From: Fen-1298 sp050015675
Lineage (GTDB): Bacteria; Bacteroidota; Ignavibacteria; UBA10030
NCBI GenBank assembly: GCA_050015675.1
Contig: JBEKAY010000011.1
Coordinates: forward strand, 1 to 64,000
Reading direction: 5' to 3'
Length of the DNA: 64,000 bases
Positions 53,913 to 63,500 of the stretch are shown here, piece after piece (the first letter of the stretch is position 1; every line of letters begins with the position of its first letter). The notes under the pieces were generated by a model. That model made no database searches. It was not told the origin of the DNA and saw only the letters and a program-made list of their open reading frames with translations. Both the position numbers and the translations under genes were made by a program.

Positions 53913-55607
53913 TCAATATTTCGGTTTGTAGTGATGGAAAAACTTTTCTTCCGATTCAACGCTGCCGATCAGTATAATTTCTCCATCGGCAGGAAGCATT
54001 GTTTCAACAAACGGATTGATCATCATCGATCCATTGGCACTGACTCCGATAACGCTACAGCCGCATTTTTCCCAAATGGACGCATATTTGATCGTCTTGC
54101 CTATTAATGCATTGGGTGTTTTCACACGGAATACATCAACGCCCTCTGCAATCATTAAAATATTTCCACGTTTCGATAAATTGAAAATATTATTTGCACC
54201 CAGCGATGCATGCGAGACGACAAAATCACAGCCAGCGGTATGCAATGTATGGACACTCCTGTCCAATGTTGCACGGCTGATGATTTGAATATCTTTCCTG
54301 AGATACCGGAAATATGTGGTTAAAAAAATGTTGATCGGATCGCTATGACTGGTAATTGCAACTGCAGGCGCTTCAAAAAAACCTGCTTGTTTTAACACCT
54401 GAACGTTCGTTGCATCCCCTTGGATATACTGTTTGTCGTCGAAAAGAAGTTCTCTTGATTTTTCAATAATCCGAAAATCAAGTTCCTTCTCTTTCATCGA
54501 CCGTCCCAATGCGCTCCCGACATTTCCACCACCTATAATTATAATAGGCGCACTATTAATATTATAGATACAAAACAATTCGTTATATCGGTCAATATGG
54601 TTTTGTGTCCCGGCAAGCACAAGAATACTTTTTTTAGTGATGGTCATGGTTTTTTGAGGCAGAACGAATACTCCGCCTTCCCAGACGCCGATGATCGATG
54701 CATCAACAATATGAGATGCGTGCGCTTGCTCAAGAGTTTTACCGACCAATGGCGTGCCAGCGGCTGCCGCTTCGGCAATCACCAAGTCATCTACCTGCCC
54801 TATAACGTGCGCCATAGCATCACCGGCAATTATTCTTCGCGCAAGTGATTGACCCATCATTTCATCGAGAGCCAGAACATGTGTGCAACCGGCTTGCTCC
54901 AAAATTTTGACCGCCGGTTCTCCGCTTGCAACAGAAATAATCGGGATAGTATTTGATACCTGCCGAACCGTATATACTAACGACGTATTGGTAGTATCAG
55001 AGCCGGTTGCTACAACAAATGCTGCTTGTTCAATACGAATTTCCTTGAAGGTGTTCGGGTCATCAAGTTCGCCTGCAACGGTTTTAATACCTTGATCCCG
55101 CAAATGCATTGCCCCTTCAATATCGGAAACTAATACAGCATAGTTTTGATTATACCGCTCAAGCCGTTCAATGAGAGCGCTGGTCAAAGCGCCATATTCC
55201 GCCAGTACAACATGGCCGCGTGTGTTCTCCGGCAATTCGCGCGGCACACGCGCTGATGATTGAAAGAGTTGAATAATGGTGAATGGCAGTAGCACTAGTA
55301 AAAAGAAAATACCTGTGCAGATTACAAGAACCGAAAAAAGTCTTCCAAAGTCGCTTAAGAAAGTAATATCACCTAACCCCACCGTGCACATGGTTGAAAC
55401 AATCCAGTACAATCCCGATATGTAACTGTATCTCCGCCCTTCTAAATTCATCAGATATTGAAATGCGATCGAATATAGAACAAGGATAATGACAAACGCG
55501 ATAAACAAGCGCAGGAGCAGCATAGCGTTACGCTTGCTCGTAATACGCTGCAACATATGCAATGGTCGTTGCGGAGTAAATTTTAGTCGCCCGCTGTGGG
55601 ATGTCAT
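53913..55607 (-). CDS. Two-pore-helix potassium channel with tandem RCK/TrkA-N domains
   Basis: 564 residues. Two membrane helices (about 29-52 and 88-112) flank a pore with selectivity filter TVGLGD (75-80). Two RCK (TrkA-N/TrkA-C) domains follow: one from about 130, whose Rossmann opening is VVLAEYGAL rather than the canonical GxGxxG, and one from about 350 (PIIIIGGGNVGSALGRSM) with an intact glycine-rich nucleotide loop. This is the GsuK/MthK-type layout of two linked RCKs. It mediates ligand-gated potassium flow across the inner membrane. The loss of glycines in the first RCK suggests that half does not bind NAD in the usual way. Confidence 0.9.
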   Translation of the reverse strand: MTSHSGRLKFTPQRPLHMLQRITSKRNAMLLLRLFIAFVIILVLYSIAFQYLMNLEGRRYSYISGLYWIVSTMCTVGLGDITFLSDFGRLFSVLVICTGIFFLLVLLPFTIIQLFQSSARVPRELPENTRGHVVLAEYGALTSALIERLERYNQNYAVLVSDIEGAMHLRDQGIKTVAGELDDPNTFKEIRIEQAAFVVATGSDTTNTSLVYTVRQVSNTIPIISVASGEPAVKILEQAGCTHVLALDEMMGQSLARRIIAGDAMAHVIGQVDDLVIAEAAAAGTPLVGKTLEQAHASHIVDASIIGVWEGGVFVLPQKTMTITKKSILVLAGTQNHIDRYNELFCIYNINSAPIIIIGGGNVGSALGRSMKEKELDFRIIEKSRELLFDDKQYIQGDATNVQVLKQAGFFEAPAVAITSHSDPINIFLTTYFRYLRKDIQIISRATLDRSVHTLHTAGCDFVVSHASLGANNIFNLSKRGNILMIAEGVDVFRVKTPNALIGKTIKYASIWEKCGCSVIGVSANGSMMINPFVETMLPADGEIILIGSVESEEKFFHHYKPKY

Positions 55608-55760
55608 TTCTGACTCTTAAAAAGTTGTCGGACAGTTACGGCATAATCTACAAGTTCTCTAAGAGAGATTCAACAATGGAGATAGAAAAGAATATTCTAT
55701 TGGAGTTCACGTACACTCAGTGTGCTCAATTCAGATAATCCTTCTACGGAGAAAGAGAGG

Positions 55761-56000
55761 GCACGAAAAGTTCGTTACGGTATTCTTGGCTTCGGGTACT
55801 TTGCTGAACACACTATTTGCACCTGCAATCTAAGCATCACCAAGCTCGGAATTAGTTGCGCTTCAAAAACGTTCACTTGCTGCGGCTGAATAGAAAGCGC
55901 ATAAATTCGGTATTCAACTGCCATTTGATTCTGCAGAAGAATTAGCAAATCATCCGGATATCGATGCAGTGTTTATAGTTTCTGATGTGGTCAACCATTC
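55761..56000 (+). pseudogene. Decayed Gfo/Idh/MocA oxidoreductase, N-terminal remnant
   Basis: RKVRYGILGFGYFAEHTI (from 55761) is the NAD(P) Rossmann start (GxGxxA-like, GFGYFA) of this family. A frameshift near 55820 is needed to continue as ASPSSELVALQKRSLAAAE, then KAHKFGIQLPFDSAEELAN and HPDIDAVFIVSDVVNH. Two in-frame stops interrupt that second frame (after API and after AAAE). The C-terminal alpha/beta domain is absent and pdxJ begins (in the opposite direction) at 56015. Confidence 0.85.
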
Positions 56001-56014
56001 CACTTCTCCCTATT

Positions 56015-56731
56015 TTATTTTCCTCCCATCAGTTTTATCATCTCCCGCACCGCTTGTTCTAACCCAACGAATAATGCTCGCACGATGACGGCATGACCGA
56101 TGCTCATCTCGTCAATTTCGCGAATAGCGGCAACAGCAGCAACATTCTCGTAATCTAATCCGTGACCTGCATTGACGCCAAGCTTGAGCGATTTGCCAAA
56201 TTTCGCGGCTTCCTGAATTCGCTGGAATTGTTCCCGCACTTCGCTTTCGGTTTTTGCTTCAGCATATTCACCTGTATGAATTTCAATCATATCCGTCCCA
56301 ATATCCGCTGATGCGTGCACTTGAGCGTCTGTAGGGTCAATGAACAAGCTCACTGGAATGTTATTCTGTCTGAATTGCTTTACAACTTCGCCGAGATATT
56401 TCTTTTGCGCAACAACATTCAACCCGCCTTCGGTTGTAAGTTCCAGACGCCGTTCCGGCACAAGCGTTACGAGATCGGGTTTCGTTTTAATGGCGATACC
56501 GATAATTTCCTCGGTGGCTGCCATTTCAAGATCAAGTTTTTTCTTTACTATTGAGCGGAGGCGCCGCACATCATCATCCTTCATGTGCCGCCGGTCTTCA
56601 CGTAAATGGCATACGATACCAACAGCGCCAGCTTCCTCACAAATAAGTGCCGCTTTCACTGGATCCGGATCGTTTCCACCGCGTGCATTGCGCAATGTTG
56701 CAATGTGGTCAATATTGATTGCTAATCTCAT
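56015..56731 (-). CDS. pdxJ: Pyridoxine 5'-phosphate synthase
   Basis: 238 residues. Condenses 1-deoxyxylulose 5-phosphate with aminoacetone 3-phosphate in vitamin B6 synthesis. INIDHIATLRNARGG at the N-terminus, CHLREDRRHMKDDDV, NLEMA-like DLEMAATEEII, LVPERRLELTTEGGL and NAGHGLDYENV are all family signatures. AGAGGAAGAGG precedes the ATG. No other pdx genes are adjacent. The decayed oxidoreductase lies just past its stop. Confidence 0.97.
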   Translation of the reverse strand: MRLAINIDHIATLRNARGGNDPDPVKAALICEEAGAVGIVCHLREDRRHMKDDDVRRLRSIVKKKLDLEMAATEEIIGIAIKTKPDLVTLVPERRLELTTEGGLNVVAQKKYLGEVVKQFRQNNIPVSLFIDPTDAQVHASADIGTDMIEIHTGEYAEAKTESEVREQFQRIQEAAKFGKSLKLGVNAGHGLDYENVAAVAAIREIDEMSIGHAVIVRALFVGLEQAVREMIKLMGGK

Positions 56732-56901
56732 ATTTTCCTCTTCCTCTATTATATAGGTTCATTATAATATACTCATTTTCGTAAAAGAATTGAATATCAG
56801 CCGATCTCAAACTATCTTGTGCAAAGAGTTCTGTAACTTTAAGCTCTACGATACCGTAATATTGCAAGAGGCTTTATTCTAAATAACACTATGGTGCACC
56901 T

Positions 56902-58623
56902 ATGAAAAATTTGATTACACTTTTAATTGCCATCGGATTGATTTTACCATTCTTTTCTGCTGACGCACAATCAGAGCAGAAGAAAACGAACAGCGACGAT
57001 GTCGGCGAGCGCATTGGATACGAAGCCGATAAAGTTGGAAATGAAATCAACAAAGTTGGGAGCAACATCGATAACATGGTTAATAAAATAGTCAATCGGT
57101 GGACTTCGCATTTCAAAGATGCGCAAATTACTGAAGACACTATTGAATCTCCATCTCATATATCACCTAATATCACCGACAGCGAAATCGATAGCAGCGC
57201 ACAATCGTTCTCCGGAGATAAAGTGATTAAAGAATCTGAAACAATTGACAACAATGTTGTTGTGAAAGGCGGCGACTTAACTATCTATGGCACCGTTAAT
57301 GGCGATGTGCTGGTGGTAGGCGGCGATTTACATATGAAACGCACCGGCAAGATTACGGGCAGTGCACGTGTTGTGAATGGCAGCATACTGAAAGAAGACG
57401 GCGCGATCATCAAAGGATTCGAAGATTATACTAGAAAAGAGAAATCGAGATTTCGTCCTTCACGTAGAAATTTTTCGCGAACCATACGTACGTTTGATGT
57501 GCCATGGTCAGACGAACAAATGAATTTAGATAATTTTATTTTCCGGTATAACCGGGTGGAAGGTGTGTTCCTCGGCCTCGGTTCTGAAAAGAAATATTAT
57601 TGGGATGGAGAACGAAATTGGAATATGTACGGCTCCGCAGGATGGGGAGTGAAATCGCACACGTGGCGCGGCAATCTTGGATTGGTGCGGCAGTTTGCAA
57701 TCCTCACAAATGAAGGAAGCGGCATTATAGAATTGGGCGCCGAGGGATATAGTTTCACCGATACAAAAGATAAATGGGTCATTTCATTGCACGAAAACAC
57801 TGCGGCAGCATTATTAATTCACGAAGATTTTCGCGATTACTTTCAGCGGAACGGCTACACAGTGCATGTAGCATATTATTCCAAAAACGATTATCTGAAA
57901 AACGAATTGAAGTTTGCATATTTGGCAGACACATATGATTCGCTCACGAACAAAGTTGATTGGGCATTATTTGGCGGCGGTAAATGGTTTCGCATGAATC
58001 CTGCCATTGATCCGGGTAAAATGCGGAGTGCAATCGCAAGCGGCGGCGTCAGTACGATTTCTAATACGAGCCATGGGCCAGAAGGATGGAGCTTGTACGC
58101 TTCTGGCGAGTTTGCGAAAAAAAATTGGGGTAGCGAGTTTGAGTTCGATCAGTACATAGCTGACCTGCGCCGCTTTCAACCACTTGGTATGTACGATAAT
58201 TTTAATATTCGCGTTCGTGCAGGTTCTTCAACCGGTGTTCTTCCAATGCAAAAATTGTTTGAGTTAGGCGGTTTTGGTACGATGAATGCCTTTCCCTTCA
58301 AGTCTGAAATCGGTAACCGTATGCTTCTCATCAATGCAGAATTGATCATCAATGGCGGTTTTATTGAGGAATTAGATTTCTGGCCTATGTGGATATTCCA
58401 AAACATTAATATTTTAATTTTGTCGGATGCCGGTTTAACGCGGGATGCAGTACAGGCAGCTTCAGCATTAGAAGGAGTTGAAGCGGTCAAGTGGAACGAT
58501 TTTAAGCACGATTTTGGCGTGGCGCTCACAAATCGGAGCGGTTCATTCCGTATCGGTGTTGCATGGCGCACTGATCATCCTTCACCAGCACAGTTTATAC
58601 TAAGATTTAACAGACCGTTCTGA
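56902..58623 (+). CDS. Exported protein with bactofilin-like domain and Omp85-like beta-barrel
   Basis: 573 residues, signal peptide (LILPFFSADAQ). Residues ~25-75 are charged helical. About 110-170 is a short polymer-forming (bactofilin-like) beta-solenoid: NVVVKGGDLTIYGTVNGDVLVVGGDLHMKRTGKITGSARVVNGSIL. About 195-573 reads as an outer-membrane barrel ending in Phe, with LFELGGFGTMNAFPF (a GRGxxxxF-like loop of Omp85 relatives) and IGVAWRTDHP near the C-terminus. An assembly or surface role is likely; substrate unknown. It is divergent from pdxJ with 170 bp between the starts. Confidence 0.75.
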   Translation: MKNLITLLIAIGLILPFFSADAQSEQKKTNSDDVGERIGYEADKVGNEINKVGSNIDNMVNKIVNRWTSHFKDAQITEDTIESPSHISPNITDSEIDSSAQSFSGDKVIKESETIDNNVVVKGGDLTIYGTVNGDVLVVGGDLHMKRTGKITGSARVVNGSILKEDGAIIKGFEDYTRKEKSRFRPSRRNFSRTIRTFDVPWSDEQMNLDNFIFRYNRVEGVFLGLGSEKKYYWDGERNWNMYGSAGWGVKSHTWRGNLGLVRQFAILTNEGSGIIELGAEGYSFTDTKDKWVISLHENTAAALLIHEDFRDYFQRNGYTVHVAYYSKNDYLKNELKFAYLADTYDSLTNKVDWALFGGGKWFRMNPAIDPGKMRSAIASGGVSTISNTSHGPEGWSLYASGEFAKKNWGSEFEFDQYIADLRRFQPLGMYDNFNIRVRAGSSTGVLPMQKLFELGGFGTMNAFPFKSEIGNRMLLINAELIINGGFIEELDFWPMWIFQNINILILSDAGLTRDAVQAASALEGVEAVKWNDFKHDFGVALTNRSGSFRIGVAWRTDHPSPAQFILRFNRPF

Positions 58624-58665
58624 AAATGATTTAACAGATGGATGATCAGTTTCAATTCTTGTACT

Positions 58666-59331
58666 TCAGCAAGAACAATGGCTGTTCTTTTTCACTTTCT
58701 CAAAACATTCTCGTCCTTCTTTGAACGACAGGTATGCGAGTCCGAGAGTTCCTATCGTGTCTATAAAAGCAAATTGTGTTAACTCGTAGATGCCGCTTGA
58801 TACAAGCAAAATGATGGACATAGAAATACAGACTTTTGTGCATTCAGCATCTGCAAGCATCGCATCGGAGTTTAACCGTCTGCCAACTTTTGTTTTGCTG
58901 AGCACCAAAGCCAACATCACGGCAATTGATATTATTGAGATAATCACACCCCAAAGAGTTGTCTCAGGCTTCCGACCCATCCAGAGATTATACATACTTG
59001 TTCCAACAAGTCCGATGACCAACGCATAGAATGAATACCCGGTAATAATTAATGCAGTTCGTTCAAAATTATCGCGATTATTGTCCGGCTGTCGCTGAAT
59101 ACGCAGAACCATGTGTGCAATGCCAAGTCCTGAGAGAACTTCTATAAAACTGTCGGCGCCGAAACCGAATAACGTTAAACTTTCATCTTTATACCCGAAG
59201 TACATAGAAATAAGTCCTTCGGCTATGTTGTATAGAATCGTAAAGAATGCAAGTCCAAAAGCAATTTTGTATAATCGTTCGCTATCCGATTGCTGTAAAG
59301 CAGTGCTGGTTTCCATATTAGTGTAACACAT
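58666..59331 (-). CDS. Cation diffusion facilitator-like membrane protein
   Basis: 221 residues, about six membrane helices. GADSFIEVLSGLG and NSDAMLADAECTKVCISM resemble the paired Asp-containing metal sites of CDF helices 2 and 5, so a divalent cation is the likely substrate. The C-terminal cytoplasmic dimer domain of full CDF proteins is absent; it ends in HCSC, which could bind metal. An alternative start five codons in (METSTALQQ) is equally possible. It follows the Cho-like gene by 46 bp on the same strand. Confidence 0.7.
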   Translation of the reverse strand: MCYTNMETSTALQQSDSERLYKIAFGLAFFTILYNIAEGLISMYFGYKDESLTLFGFGADSFIEVLSGLGIAHMVLRIQRQPDNNRDNFERTALIITGYSFYALVIGLVGTSMYNLWMGRKPETTLWGVIISIISIAVMLALVLSKTKVGRRLNSDAMLADAECTKVCISMSIILLVSSGIYELTQFAFIDTIGTLGLAYLSFKEGRECFEKVKKNSHCSC

Positions 59332-59377
59332 TATGCGTGAAATCAGTTCTTGAGGATGTTCTAACTGACAGTGATTC

Positions 59378-60325
59378 TTATTGATGGATTGATTTGTCTG
59401 CTTTTTGTATCTTGACTTTGTTTCCTTCTTCCATCACATAGCTGTAGAGAATCTTGTAGCTGTCGTAATCGAATCGGTGCGGGGAAGATTTCTGTGGTGC
59501 CAGGGATTTCTTTCCGATATTATAGTTGTCTTTGTTGCTCGCAATTAAACACCAGTTGTCGATCACAAATATTTCACGTAGTTTTTTATCCTTCGAAACT
59601 TCCTCTATAGTTACTGCACTATCGAAGGGCCATGCGATAATGCGCCTCGCTTCAAACGCCGCTTCCACACGAGCATTGTAAGCCGAAACATCTTCTTCTC
59701 CCATACACACGCCGTCACATAGTCCGAGGTGGTACGAGAAGCAATGACTGTTAGAATTTTCTAATCGTAAAAGTTTCGGACACAGCCTGTGCGTTTTAGC
59801 AACCGTATCGAGAAATTCCTTTGCCTGCGATTTGTGCTTGAAGATACCGAGGATAGGCGAGTCTGGTTTAATATCGAGATAATCGACTGCTTCCAATTTG
59901 ACCGTTGCGTACCCTTGTTTATTATCCACACGCCTCGCAATAATAATTCGCCGCGGTTGTCTCGAGCGCACGTTGTACATCGGCCGCAATTCTTTGATGA
60001 GCTGCGATTCTAGTAAAAGCGCACCAAGCTCACCGGCTGTTTCACGAACTTCGATGCGGTGAATACGCTTCATCAGCCAACGTTCGTCTCGCGCGGCAAA
60101 GTGCGAGCGAATACGTGCACGGATTCCTTTGCTTTTACCAACGTACAGCAGAATATCTTCGGCACCAAAGAAAAGATAGACACCGTGAGTGTTGGGAAGA
60201 GAAGTGATGCTCTTTTTAGCAAATGCGGATTTCATTAAGACCTTACTTAAGCAACTGTCTGAAAAATCAAAGTCGTTCCAATACAGATGGTTGTCCTGAG
60301 TGTACGGTATTTGGGCGTAGGTCAT
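59378..60325 (-). CDS. GIY-YIG endonuclease, Cho (UvrC homolog)-like
   Basis: 315 residues. GIY-YIG nuclease core: GVYLFFG (48-54), LLYVGKS (59-65), R69/R71, and catalytic Glu in ALLLESQLIKEL (E106). A Cys cluster (C at RLCPKLL and CFSYHLGLCDGVC) matches the UvrC/Cho zinc or cluster region. Length is close to E. coli Cho (295 residues), which incises 3' to bulky DNA lesions. Without the UvrC helix-hairpin-helix and second nuclease domain this is Cho rather than UvrC. Confidence 0.88.
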   Translation of the reverse strand: MTYAQIPYTQDNHLYWNDFDFSDSCLSKVLMKSAFAKKSITSLPNTHGVYLFFGAEDILLYVGKSKGIRARIRSHFAARDERWLMKRIHRIEVRETAGELGALLLESQLIKELRPMYNVRSRQPRRIIIARRVDNKQGYATVKLEAVDYLDIKPDSPILGIFKHKSQAKEFLDTVAKTHRLCPKLLRLENSNSHCFSYHLGLCDGVCMGEEDVSAYNARVEAAFEARRIIAWPFDSAVTIEEVSKDKKLREIFVIDNWCLIASNKDNYNIGKKSLAPQKSSPHRFDYDSYKILYSYVMEEGNKVKIQKADKSIHQ

Positions 60326-60461
60326 TTTTAGACCTTATCCACCCCGGCATTTCTAATATAAATAAAAGGAAGTGAAAACGGTACCTAGAGCAAGAGTTTC
60401 TGTGAGCTCACGTACGAATGAACGTATGAAGGTGAGCCGGTGCATTGTTGTTACCATTATA

Positions 60462-60494
60462 GGAAAAGCCCCAGATGATGAATATCTGGGGCTA
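60462..60494 (-). terminator. Intrinsic terminator of the subtilase-like gene
   Basis: On the minus strand AGCCCCAGAT pairs with ATCTGGGGCT (10 bp, 7-base loop), followed by TTTTCC. It starts 23 bp past the stop codon. Confidence 0.8.
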
Positions 60495-60516
60495 CGAGAA
60501 TATTTGTGTGATAAAC

Positions 60517-63500
60517 TTACTTCAACAGCAGCATCTTCTTCGTTTCAACAAATCGTTTCGAAGAATTGTCTTTCGATGTTGCTTCGAGCCGGTAGAAATA
60601 CAGTCCAGATGCCACGTTTGCGTTCCAAACGACAGATTGAATCCCTGCTTGCTGCTCAATGTTGACCAGTTCCTTTATCACCTGACCGAGGATATTATAT
60701 ATAACAAGTCGAACAGTGCTTCGTACCGGTAATCCATATTGGATAGTTGTTGATGGGTTATATGGATTGGGATAATTTTGCGCGAGACTATATATCGTCG
60801 GTGTTTCAGCAGCTACTTCTTGTATGCCAGTCAGTGTTCCATTTCCGCTTAAAGGAACTTTAAATGGAGAGGCAAGCGAGTTGTTGGCAATATACATTGT
60901 ATCAATGTAGGATCGCAAAGAGTCCGGAGTAAATCGTATTGCTACCTTTGTTGTGTCTCCCTGCTTCACGTTGCCGAATGCTAATATTTTGGTCACATTG
61001 AAATATTTCGTTTTTGTGTAGAACGAATCAATTTGCAAAACGCTTATCGAAGAATTTGTAATTGTGAATAGCAATTGCTTAGTGCTGTCTTTCTTAACTG
61101 TTCCAAACGCAATGCTTGAAGGTGTAATAGAAATTGAAGAGTTTGGTGTTCTTCCAGAAAGGGGTATCCTGAACAACGTCGTATCAGAGTCGTTTCGTAA
61201 AAACAGCGTATCAGAAAATACACCGAAGGTGACAGGCTTAAACCAAACTGTCATCGTGGCTGTATCTTTATCGGTTGCTTGACTGAAAGAAGTCAAGGAT
61301 GTGAAGACAGAAGAATGAGTATAAATGGAATCGATGGTCAGAATGTTAGCCGAAGAATTGGTGACTTTAAGGATTGTTTTGGCTGAATCATAGATTCCCA
61401 CATCACCAAATGAGATAGTCGTCAGATTGCAGAGAAATGTTGGTGTAGGACTATTCCCACTCAATGGTATCTTCACTAATGGTGTGGCTGAGTTGTTCCG
61501 TAAATACAGCGTGTCTGTGTAACTGGCTATAGCAATCGGCGCGAACGAGACCACTACCTTCAATGTATCTGTCCCAACTGTTCCATTGATGCGATCTACT
61601 GCAAAGGCACTCGTCTTGGTATAAATTGAATCCACTGTCAAGGTGTTGACCGAACTGTTCACCACCTTGATCGTATCTCGCTTCGTCGTGCCTTTGGCAA
61701 CATTGCTGTAAACGATTGATGTCTTCAGAGTCGTCAGTACAGGCATTGGACTGCTGCCATTCACATTGATCGTATCCGGTGTCGTCACATCATTACTGGC
61801 AATGAGTATTTTCGTTATCGATGAACCGATTGATGTCGGAATAAACTTTATCGTATCAATCAACGATCCGTTCGGTGGGATGTTTTTCATCGTTGGTGAG
61901 GCACTATACTGTCCGTTGGTTGAAGTGATAGATGCAATCTTCAGTGTATCGGTCCCCTTGTTCCAGATCGTCACCGTATCGGTCTTCAGTGTGTTGAGTG
62001 TAATATTCCCCATAGTGACACTTGATCGGCTCAATACGAGATTCGGTGTTCCGCTACAGAATCCACTCACATTAATTGTATCCGGTGTCGTCACATCATT
62101 ACTGGCAATGAGTATCTTCGTTGTCGATGAACCGATTGATGTTGGAATAAACTTTATCGTATCAATTAACGATCCGTTCGGTGGAATGTTTTTCACCGTT
62201 GGTGAAGCACTGTACTGTCCGTTTGTTGAAGTGATGTTCGTAATCTTGAGTGTATCTGTTCCCTTGTTCCAGATTGTTACCGTATCGGTCTTCAGTGTGT
62301 TGAGTGTAACACTTCCCATAGTGACACTTGGTCGGCTCAATACGAGATTCGGTGTGCCAATTACCATAAAGATCTGGGCGTTCGATGTCCCTCCACCAGG
62401 CGTCGGATTGAATACCGTGATGTTATACGTCTCTGCTGTCGTCATATCGCTCGCAGGAATCGTGGCTGTCAACTGTGTCGAACTCACATAGCTCGTTGTC
62501 CGATCTGTTCCTCCCAGTCGAACCTTTGATGTCGACAAAAAGTTTGTCCCGTTCACCGTCATCGAAAACTGCGCATCGCCTGCATTCTTGCTCGCTGGCG
62601 TGATACTCGTCGTTGTCGGTATCGGATTCAATGGTATAAGCTGACTAAGAGCGTTGTAGGCATCAAGACAGCCTTCGCCATACTGATTGTTCTTAGCGCT
62701 GGTAGAGAAGGGAAGATTAATTGCTGAGCTCTCGAGGGTGAAACGGATAGTCGAACTTGGTTTTGAAACGTCGGCGCTCCACACTAAAGCGGCTACAGCA
62801 GCCACGTGAGGAGCTGCTGCTGAAGTCCCATAGAAAGGATTTGAAAAGTAACCTTGCTGACCTATATATGTCTGGACTCCGTCGAGAGCGGACAGATCAG
62901 GTTTAGTTCGCTGACTGTAAGATGTTGGCTTACCTGTTGCATCAAACGAGTAGATCAGTGCTGGCCCTTCGCTTGAATAATATCTTTGAGAACTATCTTG
63001 ATCGATTGCTGCCACAGAAATACACCCGGACGCAGTAGAATGCCCAAAAGAAGAAGATCCAAACACTTGAGCTGAGGATTCCAAAGTAGCATTGTAGACC
63101 CATAATTGAAGCTTTCTTACTGGAGCTGCACCGTTGCTATTCAACACTGCTACGTTGTAAATTACTGAGGCTGGGGACGAGTTCGTTACTTGGATGATTT
63201 CGTATGGATCAGCATTACCGTTCTGTGTTGTTGTTGAGCTTTTAACAACGTAGTTGATAGCAGCATCGTATAGATATAAATCGTAATCGCTACTACTTTG
63301 TCCGTATTTATCATTCCACTGCAACGTTATTGTGGATGTTTGTATTGGTGTCTTTGTCGTAGCAGGAGGAACTGTTATTTGTATATAGCTCGAATACCCA
63401 GTGCTCAAATTAAATCTATTCCAGTTATTGCCATTGTTGTAATAATCGCCAATATAATGACTCTCACGAAAGTTCGTAGCTGAAGAGACATAAATTCCTC

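Noticed and set aside
61766..62491. A 241-codon antisense frame in the protease gene
   Set aside because: It follows the tandem repeat and has no independent protein character; the minus-strand frame is clearly coding.
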